A stretch of DNA of 64,000 nt from Hydrogenophilus sp. (GCA_020725265.1 DYFK01000012.1:37771-101770); one strand, 5' to 3'; counted from the stretch's first letter, positions 16,530 through 28,395 are shown. Numbers and translations: made by a program. Notes: a model not told the origin generated them from the sequence alone.

Positions 16530-16856
16530 ATGAGCGAACACATCCATTACGTCACCGACGACACCTTCGAGCAGGAAGTCCTGCAATCCCCCATGCCCGT
16601 GCTGGTGGATTACTGGGCCGATTGGTGCGGTCCCTGCAAGATGATTTCCCCGATCCTCGACGAGGTGGCGAAGGAATACGCGGGCCGGCTCAAGGTCTGC
16701 AAGCTCAACATCGACGAAAACCAGCAGACGCCACCCAAGTACGGCATCCGCGGCATTCCGACCCTGATGATCTTCAAGAATGGCAACGTCGAGGCCACCA
16801 AGGTCGGCGCGCTGTCCAAGTCCCAACTCACCGCGTTCGTTGACAGCAACATCTGA
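16530..16856 (+). CDS. trxA: Thioredoxin
   Basis: A 108-residue thioredoxin with the active site [10 protein letters not shown] (Cys33 and Cys36), the buried Asp27, cis-Pro in [12 protein letters not shown] and the C-terminal helix [12 protein letters not shown]. It is a general protein disulfide reductase of the cytoplasm. It lies directly upstream of rho with a 118-base gap, the same order found in E. coli and most proteobacteria. A GAGG ribosome binding site precedes the ATG. Confidence 0.97.
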   Translation: MSEHIHYVTDDTFEQEVLQSPMPVLVDYWADWCGPCKMISPILDEVAKEYAGRLKVCKLNIDENQQTPPKYGIRGIPTLMIFKNGNVEATKVGALSKSQLTAFVDSNI

Positions 16857-16974
16857 CATCCGATAGTTTCCAACCGTCCGGCGTCCTGCCGGGCGGCATC
16901 TCCCCCACCCGTCCTCCCTTTCCCGCAAGCCGGCTCCGGCTTCATCCCCACTCTTTCTGATTTCCGCGACCGCC

Positions 16975-18234
16975 ATGCATCTTTCCGAACTCAAACAACT
17001 GCACGTCAGCCAGCTTCTCGAAATGGCCGAGGGAATCGGCATCGAGAACGCCAACCGCATGCGCAAGCAGGAGTTGATTTTCGCCATCCTGAAACGCAAG
17101 GCGAAGAACGGGGAAAGCATCTTTGGCGATGGGGTTCTGGAAATCCTGCCGGACGGCTTCGGTTTCCTGCGCTCGCCGGACACCTCCTACCTGTCCAATC
17201 CGGACGATATCTACATCTCGCCCTCGCAGATCCGCCGCTTCAACCTGCACAGCGGCGACAGCATCGAGGGTGAAATCCGCACGCCCAAGGACGGCGAACG
17301 CTACTTTGCGCTGACCAAGATCGACAAGGCCAACGGCGGCCCGGTGGAGGCGCTCAAGCACAAGATCCTGTTCGAGAACCTGACGCCGCTGTTCCCCAAC
17401 CAGGCGTTCAAGCTGGAACGCGACATCAAGGCCGAGGAAAACATGACCGGCCGCATCATCGACATCGTCGCGCCGATCGGCAAGGGATCGCGTGGCCTGA
17501 TCGTGGCGCCGCCGAAGACCGGCAAGACGGTCATGCTCCAGCACATCGCGCACGCCCTCACCGCCAACCATCCCGAAGTGGTGCTGATCGTGCTGCTGAT
17601 CGACGAGCGCCCCGAGGAAGTCACCGAGATGTCACGCACCGTGCGCGGCGAGGTGGTCGCCTCCACCTTCGACGAACCGGCCGCCCGCCACGTCCAGGTC
17701 GCCGAGATGGTGATCGCCAAGGCCAAGCGCCTGGTCGAGCACAAGAAGGACGTGGTCATCCTGCTCGACTCCATCACCCGCCTGGCGCGCGCCTACAACA
17801 CCGTGCAGCCGACTTCCGGCAAGGTGCTCACCGGCGGTGTCGACGCCAACGCCCTGCAGAAGCCCAAGCGCTTCTTCGGCGCCGCCCGCAACATCGAGGA
17901 AGGCGGCAGCCTGACCATCCTGGCCACCGCGCTGATCGACACCGGCAGCCGCATGGACGACGTCATCTACGAGGAATTCAAGGGCACCGGCAACATGGAG
18001 ATCCACCTCGACCGGCGCATGGCCGAGAAGCGGGTCTACCCGGCGATCAACGTCAACCGCTCCGGCACCCGCAAGGAAGAACTGCTGATCGATCCGTCCG
18101 TCCTGCAGAAGATCTGGGTGCTGCGCAAACTGCTTTACCCGATGGACGACATGGAAGCGATGGAATTCCTGTCCGACAAGGTACGCGCGACCAAGAACAA
18201 CGCCGAGTTCTTCGATTCGATGCGGCGTGGCTGA
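16975..18234 (+). CDS. rho: Transcription termination factor Rho
   Basis: A 419-residue hexameric RNA helicase that ends transcription. It begins [19 protein letters not shown] and has the OB-fold RNA-binding segment [30 protein letters not shown]. Walker A lies in [12 protein letters not shown], Walker B in [20 protein letters not shown], the Q-loop in [21 protein letters not shown], and the R-loop follows in [21 protein letters not shown]. Length matches the 419-residue E. coli protein. A strong hairpin terminator follows at 18255-18278. Confidence 0.98.
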   Translation: MHLSELKQLHVSQLLEMAEGIGIENANRMRKQELIFAILKRKAKNGESIFGDGVLEILPDGFGFLRSPDTSYLSNPDDIYISPSQIRRFNLHSGDSIEGEIRTPKDGERYFALTKIDKANGGPVEALKHKILFENLTPLFPNQAFKLERDIKAEENMTGRIIDIVAPIGKGSRGLIVAPPKTGKTVMLQHIAHALTANHPEVVLIVLLIDERPEEVTEMSRTVRGEVVASTFDEPAARHVQVAEMVIAKAKRLVEHKKDVVILLDSITRLARAYNTVQPTSGKVLTGGVDANALQKPKRFFGAARNIEEGGSLTILATALIDTGSRMDDVIYEEFKGTGNMEIHLDRRMAEKRVYPAINVNRSGTRKEELLIDPSVLQKIWVLRKLLYPMDDMEAMEFLSDKVRATKNNAEFFDSMRRG

Positions 18235-18254
18235 GCCACCTCCCAGGAAAGCCG

Positions 18255-18278
18255 AAGGCCCGCGCAAGCGGGCCTTTT
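18255..18278 (+). terminator. Rho-independent terminator after rho
   Basis: AAGGCCCGC (18255-18263) pairs with GCGGGCCTT (18268-18276) through a stable GCAA tetraloop and is followed by a short T-run (TTTT in all). It lies 20 bases after the stop. Confidence 0.85.
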
Positions 18279-18303
18279 CGTTGGCGTCGGGTTTGATCGG
18301 ATT

Positions 18304-18690
18304 TCAGACGGTCCGCCAGGTTTCCAATCGGTGCATGATCTCCGCTTCCGACGCCGGTAACGGAATCGTCGCGTCAATCCGGAATCGGGTCCGCAGACGG
18401 TCCAGCGCATGCTGGTGCGCCGCCTCGTAAAACACCATGACCCGGATATCGTTCCGCCCCTGCGCCGCCGCCAGCAGCGATTCCAGATTGCTGACGCGAT
18501 CCCGGAAATCCGGCTGGAAGTAGAAATCCGCCGCGATTACCGCGGGACGTTCCTTGCGCAGGAAGGCGATCGCCTTGCGCACCGAAAACTCGGTATGGAC
18601 ACGGTAACCGGCCCGTTCGAACCACGGCCGGGGGTTGGGATGGCCAAGCAGCTCGACCACGGACAACAACAGGGGAGAAGTGTCGGTCAT
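18304..18690 (-). CDS. Hypothetical protein with receiver-like fold
   Basis: A 128-residue protein, starting at ATG 18690 (MTDTSPLLLSVVELLG). A longer frame runs to 18774, but its extra residues look like untranslated leader. The chain has the alternating strands and helices of a response-regulator receiver: LLSVVELL, YRVHTEFSVRKAIAFLRKERPAVIAADFYF, then IRVMVFYEAA and IDATIPLPAS. A candidate Asp sits in IAADFYF. However, the N-terminal acidic pair and the conserved Lys of true receivers are not evident, so it may be a degenerate, non-phosphorylated receiver domain. It is a lone gene between rho and the PEP-CTERM gene, on the opposite strand to rho. Confidence 0.6.
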   Translation of the reverse strand: MTDTSPLLLSVVELLGHPNPRPWFERAGYRVHTEFSVRKAIAFLRKERPAVIAADFYFQPDFRDRVSNLESLLAAAQGRNDIRVMVFYEAAHQHALDRLRTRFRIDATIPLPASEAEIMHRLETWRTV

Positions 18691-18772
18691 CTCGAATGTC
18701 GAAGAGATCACAAGAGAAATCGCGCGAAACCCGTCAAGGCAAGCCTGCCAGCCATGTAAGAAATCCCGACGC

Positions 18773-18802
18773 AAAAAACAAAGGGAGCCCCAAGAGGCTC
18801 CC
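18773..18802 (-). terminator. Terminator of the PEP-CTERM gene
   Basis: Read on the minus strand, GGGAGCC (18802-18796) pairs with GGCTCCC (18789-18783), followed by TTTGTTTTTT (18782-18773). It begins 21 bases after the stop and is a clear intrinsic terminator. Confidence 0.88.
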
Positions 18803-18823
18803 CTGTCCTGTCCGGAACGGAAT

Positions 18824-19717
18824 TCAGGCGCGGCGACGACGCAACCGCATCATGCCCAACAAGCCGAGGCCCAGCAGGCCAAGCGTCGCCGGTTCCGAGA
18901 CCGGCGTGTCCGGCGGCGTCTCCGGCTCTTTCTTGATACCGGTCAGGCTGGCGATCTTGAAATAGTCGTTGCCGGAATTGCAACCCGAGCAACTACCGCC
19001 CACGAACGAGTTGTAGGCGCCAATCAGCCAGTAGCTGGAGGTTAAATCCTCCATGCCGGCGGCATAGGTAATCGCCTTGGCGCCCGTACCGCTGGTGTTG
19101 TAATGGCCGATCAGGGTCCAGCCACTCGACAGCAGATTGCCGTAGGTGTTGCCGGACAGGCTGGGCGAGCTGGGCTGACCATTGCCGCCGGTATAGGCCA
19201 GCACGGTGAAATCGGCGTCGGTCGAAGTCCAGCCGAAAGACACGTTGGTCAACTGGACATCGGACGAGAATTCAAACAGCACCATGTCGTTGCGCTGATT
19301 GTTGTCGATCGCGTGCTCGGGAGAATTGGTTTCGTTGTAATCGCCATAGCTGCTGTTGGTGCTCGCGTCCCGATTCAGGCTGCCCAAACCACCGCTGTAG
19401 TTGGCCAGATAAGCGCTTTCAAGCGTGTAGCTGCTTTGATTCGTGCTGCTACCCACCTTTTCCCACCTGTTCGCGCTGTTTTCCTTGGTACCACCCGTAT
19501 TCGACCACGCGCTGGCGGTGACGCTGGGCGCGTCCGCCTCGCCGCTGCCGGCGCTGGTGCGGGTATTTCCCACGGACATGCTGACATAACCATTGCTATA
19601 GCTACTGCCGCTGGTGGTCGACGTCGTCGAGCCGAGATCCCAGGTAATGGCGCTCGCCGGCATCGCCACGGCCGCGAGCGCGACGGCGAGAAGCGTGTTC
19701 CGAGTCGGGTTTTTCAT
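18824..19717 (-). CDS. PEP-CTERM exported protein
   Basis: A 297-residue surface or secreted protein. ATG 19717 gives a signal peptide (MKNPTRNTLLAVALAAVAM, then PASA). The mature part is rich in Ser, Thr, Asn and Gly, with no cysteine except a SCSGC pair. The C-terminus has the exosortase sorting signal VSEPATLGLLGLGLLGMM (Pro-Glu-Pro variant S-E-P, hydrophobic helix) followed by the basic tail RLRRRRA. Exosortase cleaves such tails and the proteins are exported in connection with exopolysaccharide. A sigma-54 promoter and a clean terminator make it a single-gene unit. The coding sequence is visibly less GC-rich than its neighbours. The exosortase itself is outside the window. The specific function of the protein is unknown. 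Confidence 0.88.
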   Translation of the reverse strand: MKNPTRNTLLAVALAAVAMPASAITWDLGSTTSTTSGSSYSNGYVSMSVGNTRTSAGSGEADAPSVTASAWSNTGGTKENSANRWEKVGSSTNQSSYTLESAYLANYSGGLGSLNRDASTNSSYGDYNETNSPEHAIDNNQRNDMVLFEFSSDVQLTNVSFGWTSTDADFTVLAYTGGNGQPSSPSLSGNTYGNLLSSGWTLIGHYNTSGTGAKAITYAAGMEDLTSSYWLIGAYNSFVGGSCSGCNSGNDYFKIASLTGIKKEPETPPDTPVSEPATLGLLGLGLLGMMRLRRRRA

Positions 19718-19758
19718 GATTTTCACCGGTCTGGATGAAATAGTATCGCTATCACTAA

Positions 19759-19774
19759 AGCAATATCCATGCCA
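19759..19774 (-). promoter_or_regulatory. Sigma-54 (RpoN) promoter of the PEP-CTERM gene
   Basis: On the minus strand the sequence TGGCATGGATATTGCT has the -24 element TGGCATG (one mismatch to TGGCACG), four spacer bases and a perfect -12 element TTGCT. GG and GC are exactly 12 bases apart. Transcription would begin near 19748, about 30 bases before the ATG at 19717. Sigma-54 control of PEP-CTERM genes through PrsK/PrsR is known in betaproteobacteria. Confidence 0.78.
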
Positions 19775-19821
19775 TTTCCGAAGATCCACGATTTCCACAT
19801 GGATTCATTGGGTTACAACCA

Positions 19822-19864
19822 TTGTCGGGGGTTCGTCAGGCTCGACAGTAAAAAAACCCGACAA
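19822..19864. promoter_or_regulatory. Inverted repeat upstream of the PEP-CTERM sigma-54 promoter
   Basis: TTGTCGGG (19822-19829) and CCCGACAA (19857-19864) are perfect inverted 8-base half-sites 27 bases apart. They lie about 50-90 bases upstream of the -24 element. This fits an enhancer for a sigma-54 activator such as PrsR. Alternatively the pair, with the T-run between the half-sites on the minus strand, could serve the end of the TPR gene transcript. Confidence 0.4.
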
Positions 19865-19881
19865 ATCCTCCGACACCATGG

Positions 19882-22707
19882 CTATCCGCCAGCGGCAAGT
19901 CGCCGCCGAAGCTGAATGGCTGCCTCACGGTCCTCGAAAGGCGTGGCGTCGCGCAGCGCGTGGTCGAGCTCGCGCGCGGCTTCCGCGCCACGGCCCGCGC
20001 GATGCAGCGCCACCGCCAGGTGATAGCGGATTTCCCGATTTTCAGGCAGGCGCAGGCGCGCCTCGCGCAGGTGGCGAAGCGCGCGCTCGATCTGGCCCTG
20101 TTCGAGCAGCAGCCAGCCCAGGGTGTCGTTGACGCTGGCCTCATCGGGTGCCTGCTTGTACGCGCGTTCGGCATAGCCCAGGGCGGTCCTGGCGTCGCCC
20201 CGGCGCATCAGCAGGTTGGCCAGATTGTTGAGCGCGAGCGGATGCTCGCCGTGTTTTTTCAGGTAGGCATCGTAGGTGGCGCGGGCCTGGTCCCGCAGCC
20301 CGCGCGCCATCTGGGTCTCCGCCAGCGCCAGCGCGATCAGGCCATCGTCCGGAAAACGCCCGGACCATTCCTCCAGCATGGCGCCGGCACCATTCAGGTC
20401 GCCGGCGGCCCGATGTGCCTGGTACAGGCGCATGACGCCCTCGGTCGAGCCCTGGAGCCGCAGCGCCGCCCGGTAGGCCTGAATGGCTTCGGTTGCCCGG
20501 CCAGCCACCATGGCGACATCGCCGTGCGCGCGGTTGGCCTGAGCGGAACGCGGTTGCGCGGCGACCAGCTTGCGCGCGCGCGTCATGGCTTGTTCGACCT
20601 TGCCCTGACGGGTTTCCAGCTCCGCCATCAGGCTGTTGGCGGCAATGTCGCCGGGCTCGCGACCGAGTGCCTTGTTGAGGCTGAAGGCCGCGCCTTCGAG
20701 GTCGCCCAAACGCAATTGCAGGCTGGCCACCTCGGCCAGCCTGGCCAGATCGAACCCGGCGTTGCGACTCATGTTGGTGAACGCGACCCGGGCAATGTCG
20801 GTCTTGCCGGCGGCGGCATGGGCGCGGCCGAAGATCGACAGCACCTGATAGTCGTCCGGATGGCTGCCGCTGATCTGCCGGGCGATTTCCAGCGACTTGT
20901 CGACCTCGCCCTGGCCCAGGTAAAGATCGGCCAGGTGAACCATGGCTGCGACGTTGCGCGGATCGCGCGCGCGGATCAGTTCCAGCCAGCGGATCGCCTC
21001 GGCGACGCGGCCCGCGGCTTGCTCGGTGCGAGCGAGTTCGTAGCGAGCCCGGGCATCGTTGGGCATGGCTTTCAGGATCAGGTTGTAATGCCGACGGGCA
21101 TCGTCGTGCCGGCCTTCCAACGTGTCCAGCTTGCCGAGATTGAGGCGGGCGGCGTGAAAACCGGCATCCAGCTTCAGGGCCTGCTCATAGGCGGCGCGCG
21201 CGCCCCGGCGATCGTCGGCGCCGGCCCGGGCGACGCCGAGCAGGTTGTACGCCGCCGGATCGCGCGGTTTGCGCTTGACCAGGGACTCGGCGACACTCAC
21301 ACCCTGACGCGCCTGGCCGCGCTGGATATGCAGCATGACCAGGGCATTGCCGAGCCGGAAATCGTCCGGCTGGCGGGTGAACGCGCGTTGCAGATGAACG
21401 AGCCCTTCGTCGGCCTGGCCAAGGCCGATCAGACTGTAGCCGAGCGCCGCGGCGATTTCCGGATTCTGGCGGGTGTCGGTGCCAGCTTGTTCGAGCAGGC
21501 CGGCGGCCTTGGCGTGCTGGTTCCTGGCCATGTAGGCGGCGGCCAGCAGGGTGATGACCCGGGGATCCCGAGGCGAAATCTTGAGCGCGTGTTCCAGCGT
21601 CAACGCGGCGGCCTCGGCGTTGCCCTGGGAGAGAAGGATCGACCCCAGCAGTTTGCGGGCGCCCGGGTGATCGGGAAACTGCTTGATGTAGACATCCAGA
21701 TAGGAACGGGCCTTCTCCGGCGCGCCCAGGCCATGATGGGCGAGCGCGCCGAGCATCAGCAACTGGCCGCGTCGCGACAACGCGGCGGGGGGCAGGCCAT
21801 CGATCAGCTTGGCGGTATCCAGCAGGGCCGCGCGCGCGCCGCGCCGGTCTCCCTTCTTTTCGAGGTATTGCGCGCGCAGGTAGCCGCCGCGCGGATCATC
21901 GGCATGGTCCCGGCGCAGGATCTCCAGTTCCTTGCCGGCGGCCTCGTCCTGGCCACGGTCGAGCATCAGTCCGACCCGGGCCAGGCGGGCATCGACCAAC
22001 CTGGGCTGGAACGACAGTGCCTTGGCGTAACCCTCCAGCGCCTTTTGCCAGGCGCCGTCGAGATGATCCAGCGAGGCCAGCAGGTTCCAGGCCTTGGCGT
22101 CGCGCGGGTCCATGCGCAACGCCAGCTCGGCGGCCTGACGCGCCGGGCCGAGCTGGCCGCGTTGCAGGTGCAGCATGCCCTCGGCGACATGCACCGGCGC
22201 GGTCAGCGGCCCGGCGACACGCGCCGACAGCAAGGCGCGATCGGCGGCGACCGGATCGCCACGTTCCATCGCCGCGTAGACGCGCAGCAGTTGCACGTTG
22301 CGCCGCGTCGCCTCCGGCAAACCGTCGGTGACCACCTTTTCCAGCAACTCCTGGAACTTGCCCTGAGCGTAATAGGCTTCGGCCTGCATTTCCGCGATTT
22401 CGGAGCGTGCCACGCCCATGCGCGCGGCATTGTCCAATGCCGATTCGGCCGCCGCCGGATCGCCTTTGTCCAGATAGGCGCGTGCCAGCAGCACATGCGC
22501 GTGCAGCAACCGGGCGTCACTCTGGAGGGCGTTCTTGAGCTGGATGATGGCGCCGTCGACATCCTTGCGCTCATAGCGGGTCAGCGCGTCTTCGTAATAG
22601 CGCGCGGCCTCGACGCCAGCGTGGGCGAAGGCGCACGCGCCGGAAAGATGGAGGCCAATGGCGAGCAGAAGGCCGATTTTTCGATAGCGTTGCATGGGCG
22701 TGCGCAT
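19882..22707 (-). CDS. prsT: PrsT-like PEP-CTERM system TPR-repeat protein
   Basis: A 941-residue exported protein. The N-terminus has a signal peptide (IGLLLAIGLHLSGACAFAHAG); a Cys after SGA could be a weak lipobox, as PrsT proteins are usually lipoproteins. The rest is a continuous array of about 20 or more tetratricopeptide repeats, for example AARYYEDALTRYERKDVDGA near the start and RHLREARLRLPENREIRYHL near the end. TPR arrays are protein-binding scaffolds. In PEP-CTERM systems this large TPR protein is encoded with the exopolysaccharide/exosortase machinery. It lies upstream of the PEP-CTERM target gene on the same strand, separated by 164 bases that hold the target's promoter. The start could also be the Met 12 bases downstream (22695). 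Confidence 0.82.
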   Translation of the reverse strand: MRTPMQRYRKIGLLLAIGLHLSGACAFAHAGVEAARYYEDALTRYERKDVDGAIIQLKNALQSDARLLHAHVLLARAYLDKGDPAAAESALDNAARMGVARSEIAEMQAEAYYAQGKFQELLEKVVTDGLPEATRRNVQLLRVYAAMERGDPVAADRALLSARVAGPLTAPVHVAEGMLHLQRGQLGPARQAAELALRMDPRDAKAWNLLASLDHLDGAWQKALEGYAKALSFQPRLVDARLARVGLMLDRGQDEAAGKELEILRRDHADDPRGGYLRAQYLEKKGDRRGARAALLDTAKLIDGLPPAALSRRGQLLMLGALAHHGLGAPEKARSYLDVYIKQFPDHPGARKLLGSILLSQGNAEAAALTLEHALKISPRDPRVITLLAAAYMARNQHAKAAGLLEQAGTDTRQNPEIAAALGYSLIGLGQADEGLVHLQRAFTRQPDDFRLGNALVMLHIQRGQARQGVSVAESLVKRKPRDPAAYNLLGVARAGADDRRGARAAYEQALKLDAGFHAARLNLGKLDTLEGRHDDARRHYNLILKAMPNDARARYELARTEQAAGRVAEAIRWLELIRARDPRNVAAMVHLADLYLGQGEVDKSLEIARQISGSHPDDYQVLSIFGRAHAAAGKTDIARVAFTNMSRNAGFDLARLAEVASLQLRLGDLEGAAFSLNKALGREPGDIAANSLMAELETRQGKVEQAMTRARKLVAAQPRSAQANRAHGDVAMVAGRATEAIQAYRAALRLQGSTEGVMRLYQAHRAAGDLNGAGAMLEEWSGRFPDDGLIALALAETQMARGLRDQARATYDAYLKKHGEHPLALNNLANLLMRRGDARTALGYAERAYKQAPDEASVNDTLGWLLLEQGQIERALRHLREARLRLPENREIRYHLAVALHRAGRGAEAARELDHALRDATPFEDREAAIQLRRRLAAGG

Positions 22708-22796
22708 CCTGTTGCGTGGCCTTGCATGATCGCCAGAGTGCCCCGATGAGGCAACCGAGTACGCGAAAACAGCCGGCCTTCCGCCGACCGCGCGGA

Positions 22797-25460
<2,664 letters not shown>

Positions 25461-25492
25461 GGGGTTCGCCGGGAAAAGGGGATCGGGAGGAG

Positions 25493-25954
25493 TCAGTGCA
25501 GGGTCGGCCGCCAGCCGTCCTCGCCGCCGCGGACGAGGTCTTCCAGCCAGAGGACGTCGCCGGCGCCCTTGAGTTTCCACAGGGCTAGCAGCGCGATCCA
25601 TTTGACGCGCTCGGCGGAAACTTCGGCGTCATCGAGCGCGAGCGCGCGTTCGACGACCCATTCGCGTGCATGCGCGGGCAGCAGGCCGGCACTTTCCAGG
25701 TAGGTCAGGAAGCCGCGGCCCTCGGCCGCCAGGCGACCACATTCGTGTTCGTTGTAGACACGTGTCGCGCGCGATCCCGGCTCGTCGCCATCTACGGCGA
25801 GATCGTCGAGCGCCGCCAGCCAGTCGAGCGCCTCGTCGATCGCCTCGTCCTCGAATCCGGCGGCGGCGAGCTTGCGCGTCAACTGCTCCGGACCGGGAAA
25901 CCGGTCGGCCAGCAGATAGGTGTCATAAAGATAAAGAAGGATGTCGAACATCAT
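25493..25954 (-). CDS. smg: Smg protein (DUF494)
   Basis: A 153-residue soluble, helical protein that begins MMFDILLYLYDTYLLADRFP, the standard start of the Smg family. The acidic helices EDEAIDEALDWLAALDDLAVD and the C-terminal VKWIALLALWKLKGAGDVLWLEDLV also match the family. Its start overlaps the dprA stop by 4 bases; the second Met, 3 bases downstream, is an equally possible start. The smf/dprA-smg pairing is widespread in beta- and gammaproteobacteria. The molecular role is not established. Confidence 0.92.
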   Translation of the reverse strand: MMFDILLYLYDTYLLADRFPGPEQLTRKLAAAGFEDEAIDEALDWLAALDDLAVDGDEPGSRATRVYNEHECGRLAAEGRGFLTYLESAGLLPAHAREWVVERALALDDAEVSAERVKWIALLALWKLKGAGDVLWLEDLVRGGEDGWRPTLH

Positions 25955-27042
25955 GGAAACAGTCGTTGATAGAGGCCGCCGGGCAGCTTGGCGATGGCGC
26001 CGTCCAGTTCGGCCGCGAGAAGCTTGACCGAGACCTCCGCCACCGTCAAGCCGAGCTGGCGCGCCAGTTGATCGGGCGCCAGCGGCCCGGTGGCAAGCGC
26101 ATCAAGCAGGGGATCGGCGGCGGTCGTGGTGGTGGCCTCGGCGCCAGAACCGACCGTCAGCAGACAACCGAGTTCCTCGAGCACGTCGGCCGCCGATTCG
26201 ACCAGCTTGGCGCCCTGCTTGATCAGACGATGGCAACCTCGCGACAGCGGGGAATGAATCGATCCGGGCAGCGCGAACACTTCGCGCCCCTGTTCGGCCG
26301 CCAGGCGCGCGGTGATCAGGGAACCGCTCTCCGGGGCCGCCTCGATCACCAGCACGCCCAGGGACAGGCCGCTGATGATGCGGTTCCGGCGTGGGAAATG
26401 CCCGGCGCGCGGTGGCGCGCCGACCGGAAATTCGGACACGATGGCGCCCTCCGCCGCCAGCCGGTGCGCCAACGCCCGGTTGCGCGCCGGATACACGCGG
26501 TCGAGGCCGGTGCCGACCACCGCGACGCTGCTGGCCAGGCCGGCCAGCCCGCCTTCGTGGGCGGCCGCGTCGACGCCAAGGGCCAGACCGCTGACGATGG
26601 TCAATCCGGCCTCGGAAAGACTCTGGGCGAACGCATGGGCATCGCGCGCGCCTTGCGGCGTGGCATTGCGGCTGCCGACGATCGCCAGCATCGGCCGCGC
26701 CAGCCAGGCCGGGTCACCCTTGACGTAGAGCCAGGGCGGCGGCGCCGGCAGGTCACGCAGACGGTCGGGATAAGCGGGATCGAACCAGCTGATCAACCGG
26801 TTACCGGGCTGGGCCAGCCAGGCCAGGCCGGGCTCGATGCGTTCCACGTCGGGCGCGCGCGCGGCCCCGGCGATGGCGCCCGCGAGTGACTTGCCAACTA
26901 ACGGCGCGAGCCGCGTGACTCCGGCGTCGAGAATGGCGGAGGGATCGTCGAACTCGGCCAGCAGCCGGCTGGCGGCCTCCGGTCCGAGGCCGGGAACCGC
27001 TTCCAGGGTCAGCCAGGCGCGGGCGTTTTCCAGCGTGTTCAA
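25951..27042 (-). CDS. dprA: DNA processing protein DprA (Smf)
   Basis: A 363-residue single-strand-DNA-binding protein that loads RecA on incoming DNA in natural transformation. After an N-terminal helix-hairpin-helix-like domain comes the Rossmann-type core with MLAIVGSRNATPQGARDAH, IVSGLALGVDAAAHEGGL, GTGLDRVYPARNRAL and RNRIISGLSLGVLVIEA. A C-terminal winged-helix (LAPDQLARQLGLTVAEVSVKLLAAELDG) ends the chain. All family motifs are intact, so natural competence is possible. It lies between the LysM protein gene (25 bases upstream) and smg (4-base overlap). Confidence 0.95.
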   Translation of the reverse strand: MNTLENARAWLTLEAVPGLGPEAASRLLAEFDDPSAILDAGVTRLAPLVGKSLAGAIAGAARAPDVERIEPGLAWLAQPGNRLISWFDPAYPDRLRDLPAPPPWLYVKGDPAWLARPMLAIVGSRNATPQGARDAHAFAQSLSEAGLTIVSGLALGVDAAAHEGGLAGLASSVAVVGTGLDRVYPARNRALAHRLAAEGAIVSEFPVGAPPRAGHFPRRNRIISGLSLGVLVIEAAPESGSLITARLAAEQGREVFALPGSIHSPLSRGCHRLIKQGAKLVESAADVLEELGCLLTVGSGAEATTTTAADPLLDALATGPLAPDQLARQLGLTVAEVSVKLLAAELDGAIAKLPGGLYQRLFP

Positions 27043-27067
27043 ACGTCGGAAAGACGGTGGTCCGCGC

Positions 27068-28336
27068 TCACGGATTCCTGACCATGTCCATCAGGTAGAC
27101 CGGCCCGGACGATTGCATGACCACCGCGTAGGCGACCTTGTCGTGGGTCTGGTAAACCATGGCCAGGCCGACGCGGGCATCCGGCAGTTTGATGATGCCG
27201 TCCTCGGGACGGCAATGTCCCTTGTAGACTTCCTTGGGATTGAAGAACTCGAACGCGCTGATTTTCGCGCCCGGTTTCAGACAGCCGATGTCCATGAAAC
27301 GCCAGGCCTCGGTGATCTTGAACATGGGCAGTTCCGGCTCGGTGTTGCACGGCTCGAATTTCTGCTTGGGATCGTGGAAGGCGTCGAAGGCCAGGGTTTC
27401 ACCCGGCTTCAGGCATTCGGTGTCCATGTAGCGGAAGCGCTGGAGTACCGGCTCGTCCTTGACCTCGCGACCCTTGTGGTGGATGGCCAGGACATGGCCG
27501 TTCTCGATACCGTCGCGACGGCCCTTGTTGATCATCACGGTCGCGTAGCGGCCGGTCGCGGCGAGGCCACCGTAAGCGGAAATGATCTTGCCCTCGATCG
27601 CCACTTCCGGCGCGCGCGGGACGATGCCCTGGAGATCGGCCTGCTCCGCCGGCACCAGTTTGTCGCCACGCAGGATTTCCAGATGGCCTCGGGTGATCAC
27701 CAGCGTCTGCGGATTACCGGCGACGATGGTGCGTGCGTCGCCGACATGCAGGGCCTCGAAACCGAGGGGCTCCTTGCTGTCGGGATCGACCATCCGGTTG
27801 CCAGGACGAATGATGTGCCATTCGCTGACCTTGGGGTCGCCCGCGGTGGCGTAGACCACGTCGGACTGCATCATCATGACCCGCTCGTCCTCGGCGCCGA
27901 GCAGGCGCGGCGCCGACTTCAGGCTGTCCGGATCGACGATGCGCGCCTGGCTCATGAACGGACCGATGACCTCGGGCGGGAACGCGGGAATGCCCTTTTC
28001 CCGACTTTCGATCGGCTCGCCGCGAATGCTGGGCGACAGCCTGACGGTCGCGCCAAAGCGGCCCGATTCCAGCGACAGCCGGGGCTGGCCGTCTTCCAGG
28101 GTCAGGACGACGACGTCGCCTGGATAAATCAGGTGTGGATTGCGGATGTGGTCCTTGTTCAGGCGCCAGACGTCGGGCCATTTCCAGGGATCGCTCAGAA
28201 ATTTGGCGGAAATGTCCCAGAGCGTGTCGCCCTTGACCACCACATGGCGCTCGGGCGCGTCCGGCCGCAAGCGGACCTCGTCGGCCCAGGCAGGTGAGGC
28301 GAGGCTCAGGGAAACGATCAATAGGAGGTTACGCAT
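27068..28336 (-). CDS. Exported LysM-domain protein
   Basis: A 422-residue periplasmic protein. The signal peptide MRNLLLIVSLSLASPAWADE is followed by one LysM domain at about residues 30-82 (HVVVKGDTLWDISAKFLSDP to LIYPGDVVVL), which binds peptidoglycan. The remaining 330 residues form a conserved domain of unknown function with internal repetition: two similar segments contain MDTECLKPGETLAFDAF and MDIGCLKPGAKISAFEF. The gene lies directly upstream of dprA and diverges from def, an arrangement common in betaproteobacteria. It is probably a cell-wall-associated structural or regulatory protein. Confidence 0.88.
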   Translation of the reverse strand: MRNLLLIVSLSLASPAWADEVRLRPDAPERHVVVKGDTLWDISAKFLSDPWKWPDVWRLNKDHIRNPHLIYPGDVVVLTLEDGQPRLSLESGRFGATVRLSPSIRGEPIESREKGIPAFPPEVIGPFMSQARIVDPDSLKSAPRLLGAEDERVMMMQSDVVYATAGDPKVSEWHIIRPGNRMVDPDSKEPLGFEALHVGDARTIVAGNPQTLVITRGHLEILRGDKLVPAEQADLQGIVPRAPEVAIEGKIISAYGGLAATGRYATVMINKGRRDGIENGHVLAIHHKGREVKDEPVLQRFRYMDTECLKPGETLAFDAFHDPKQKFEPCNTEPELPMFKITEAWRFMDIGCLKPGAKISAFEFFNPKEVYKGHCRPEDGIIKLPDARVGLAMVYQTHDKVAYAVVMQSSGPVYLMDMVRNP

Positions 28337-28395
28337 GGCTCCTGCCCTTCATGATGAATGGCGGCCCGATCACCGCCGTTTTCCGGCGCGGCCGC

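Noticed and set aside
25461..25601. N-terminal extension of topB to 25601
   Set aside because: It would overlap smg and has no family similarity; the GTG at 25460 begins the conserved KQLIIAEKPS.
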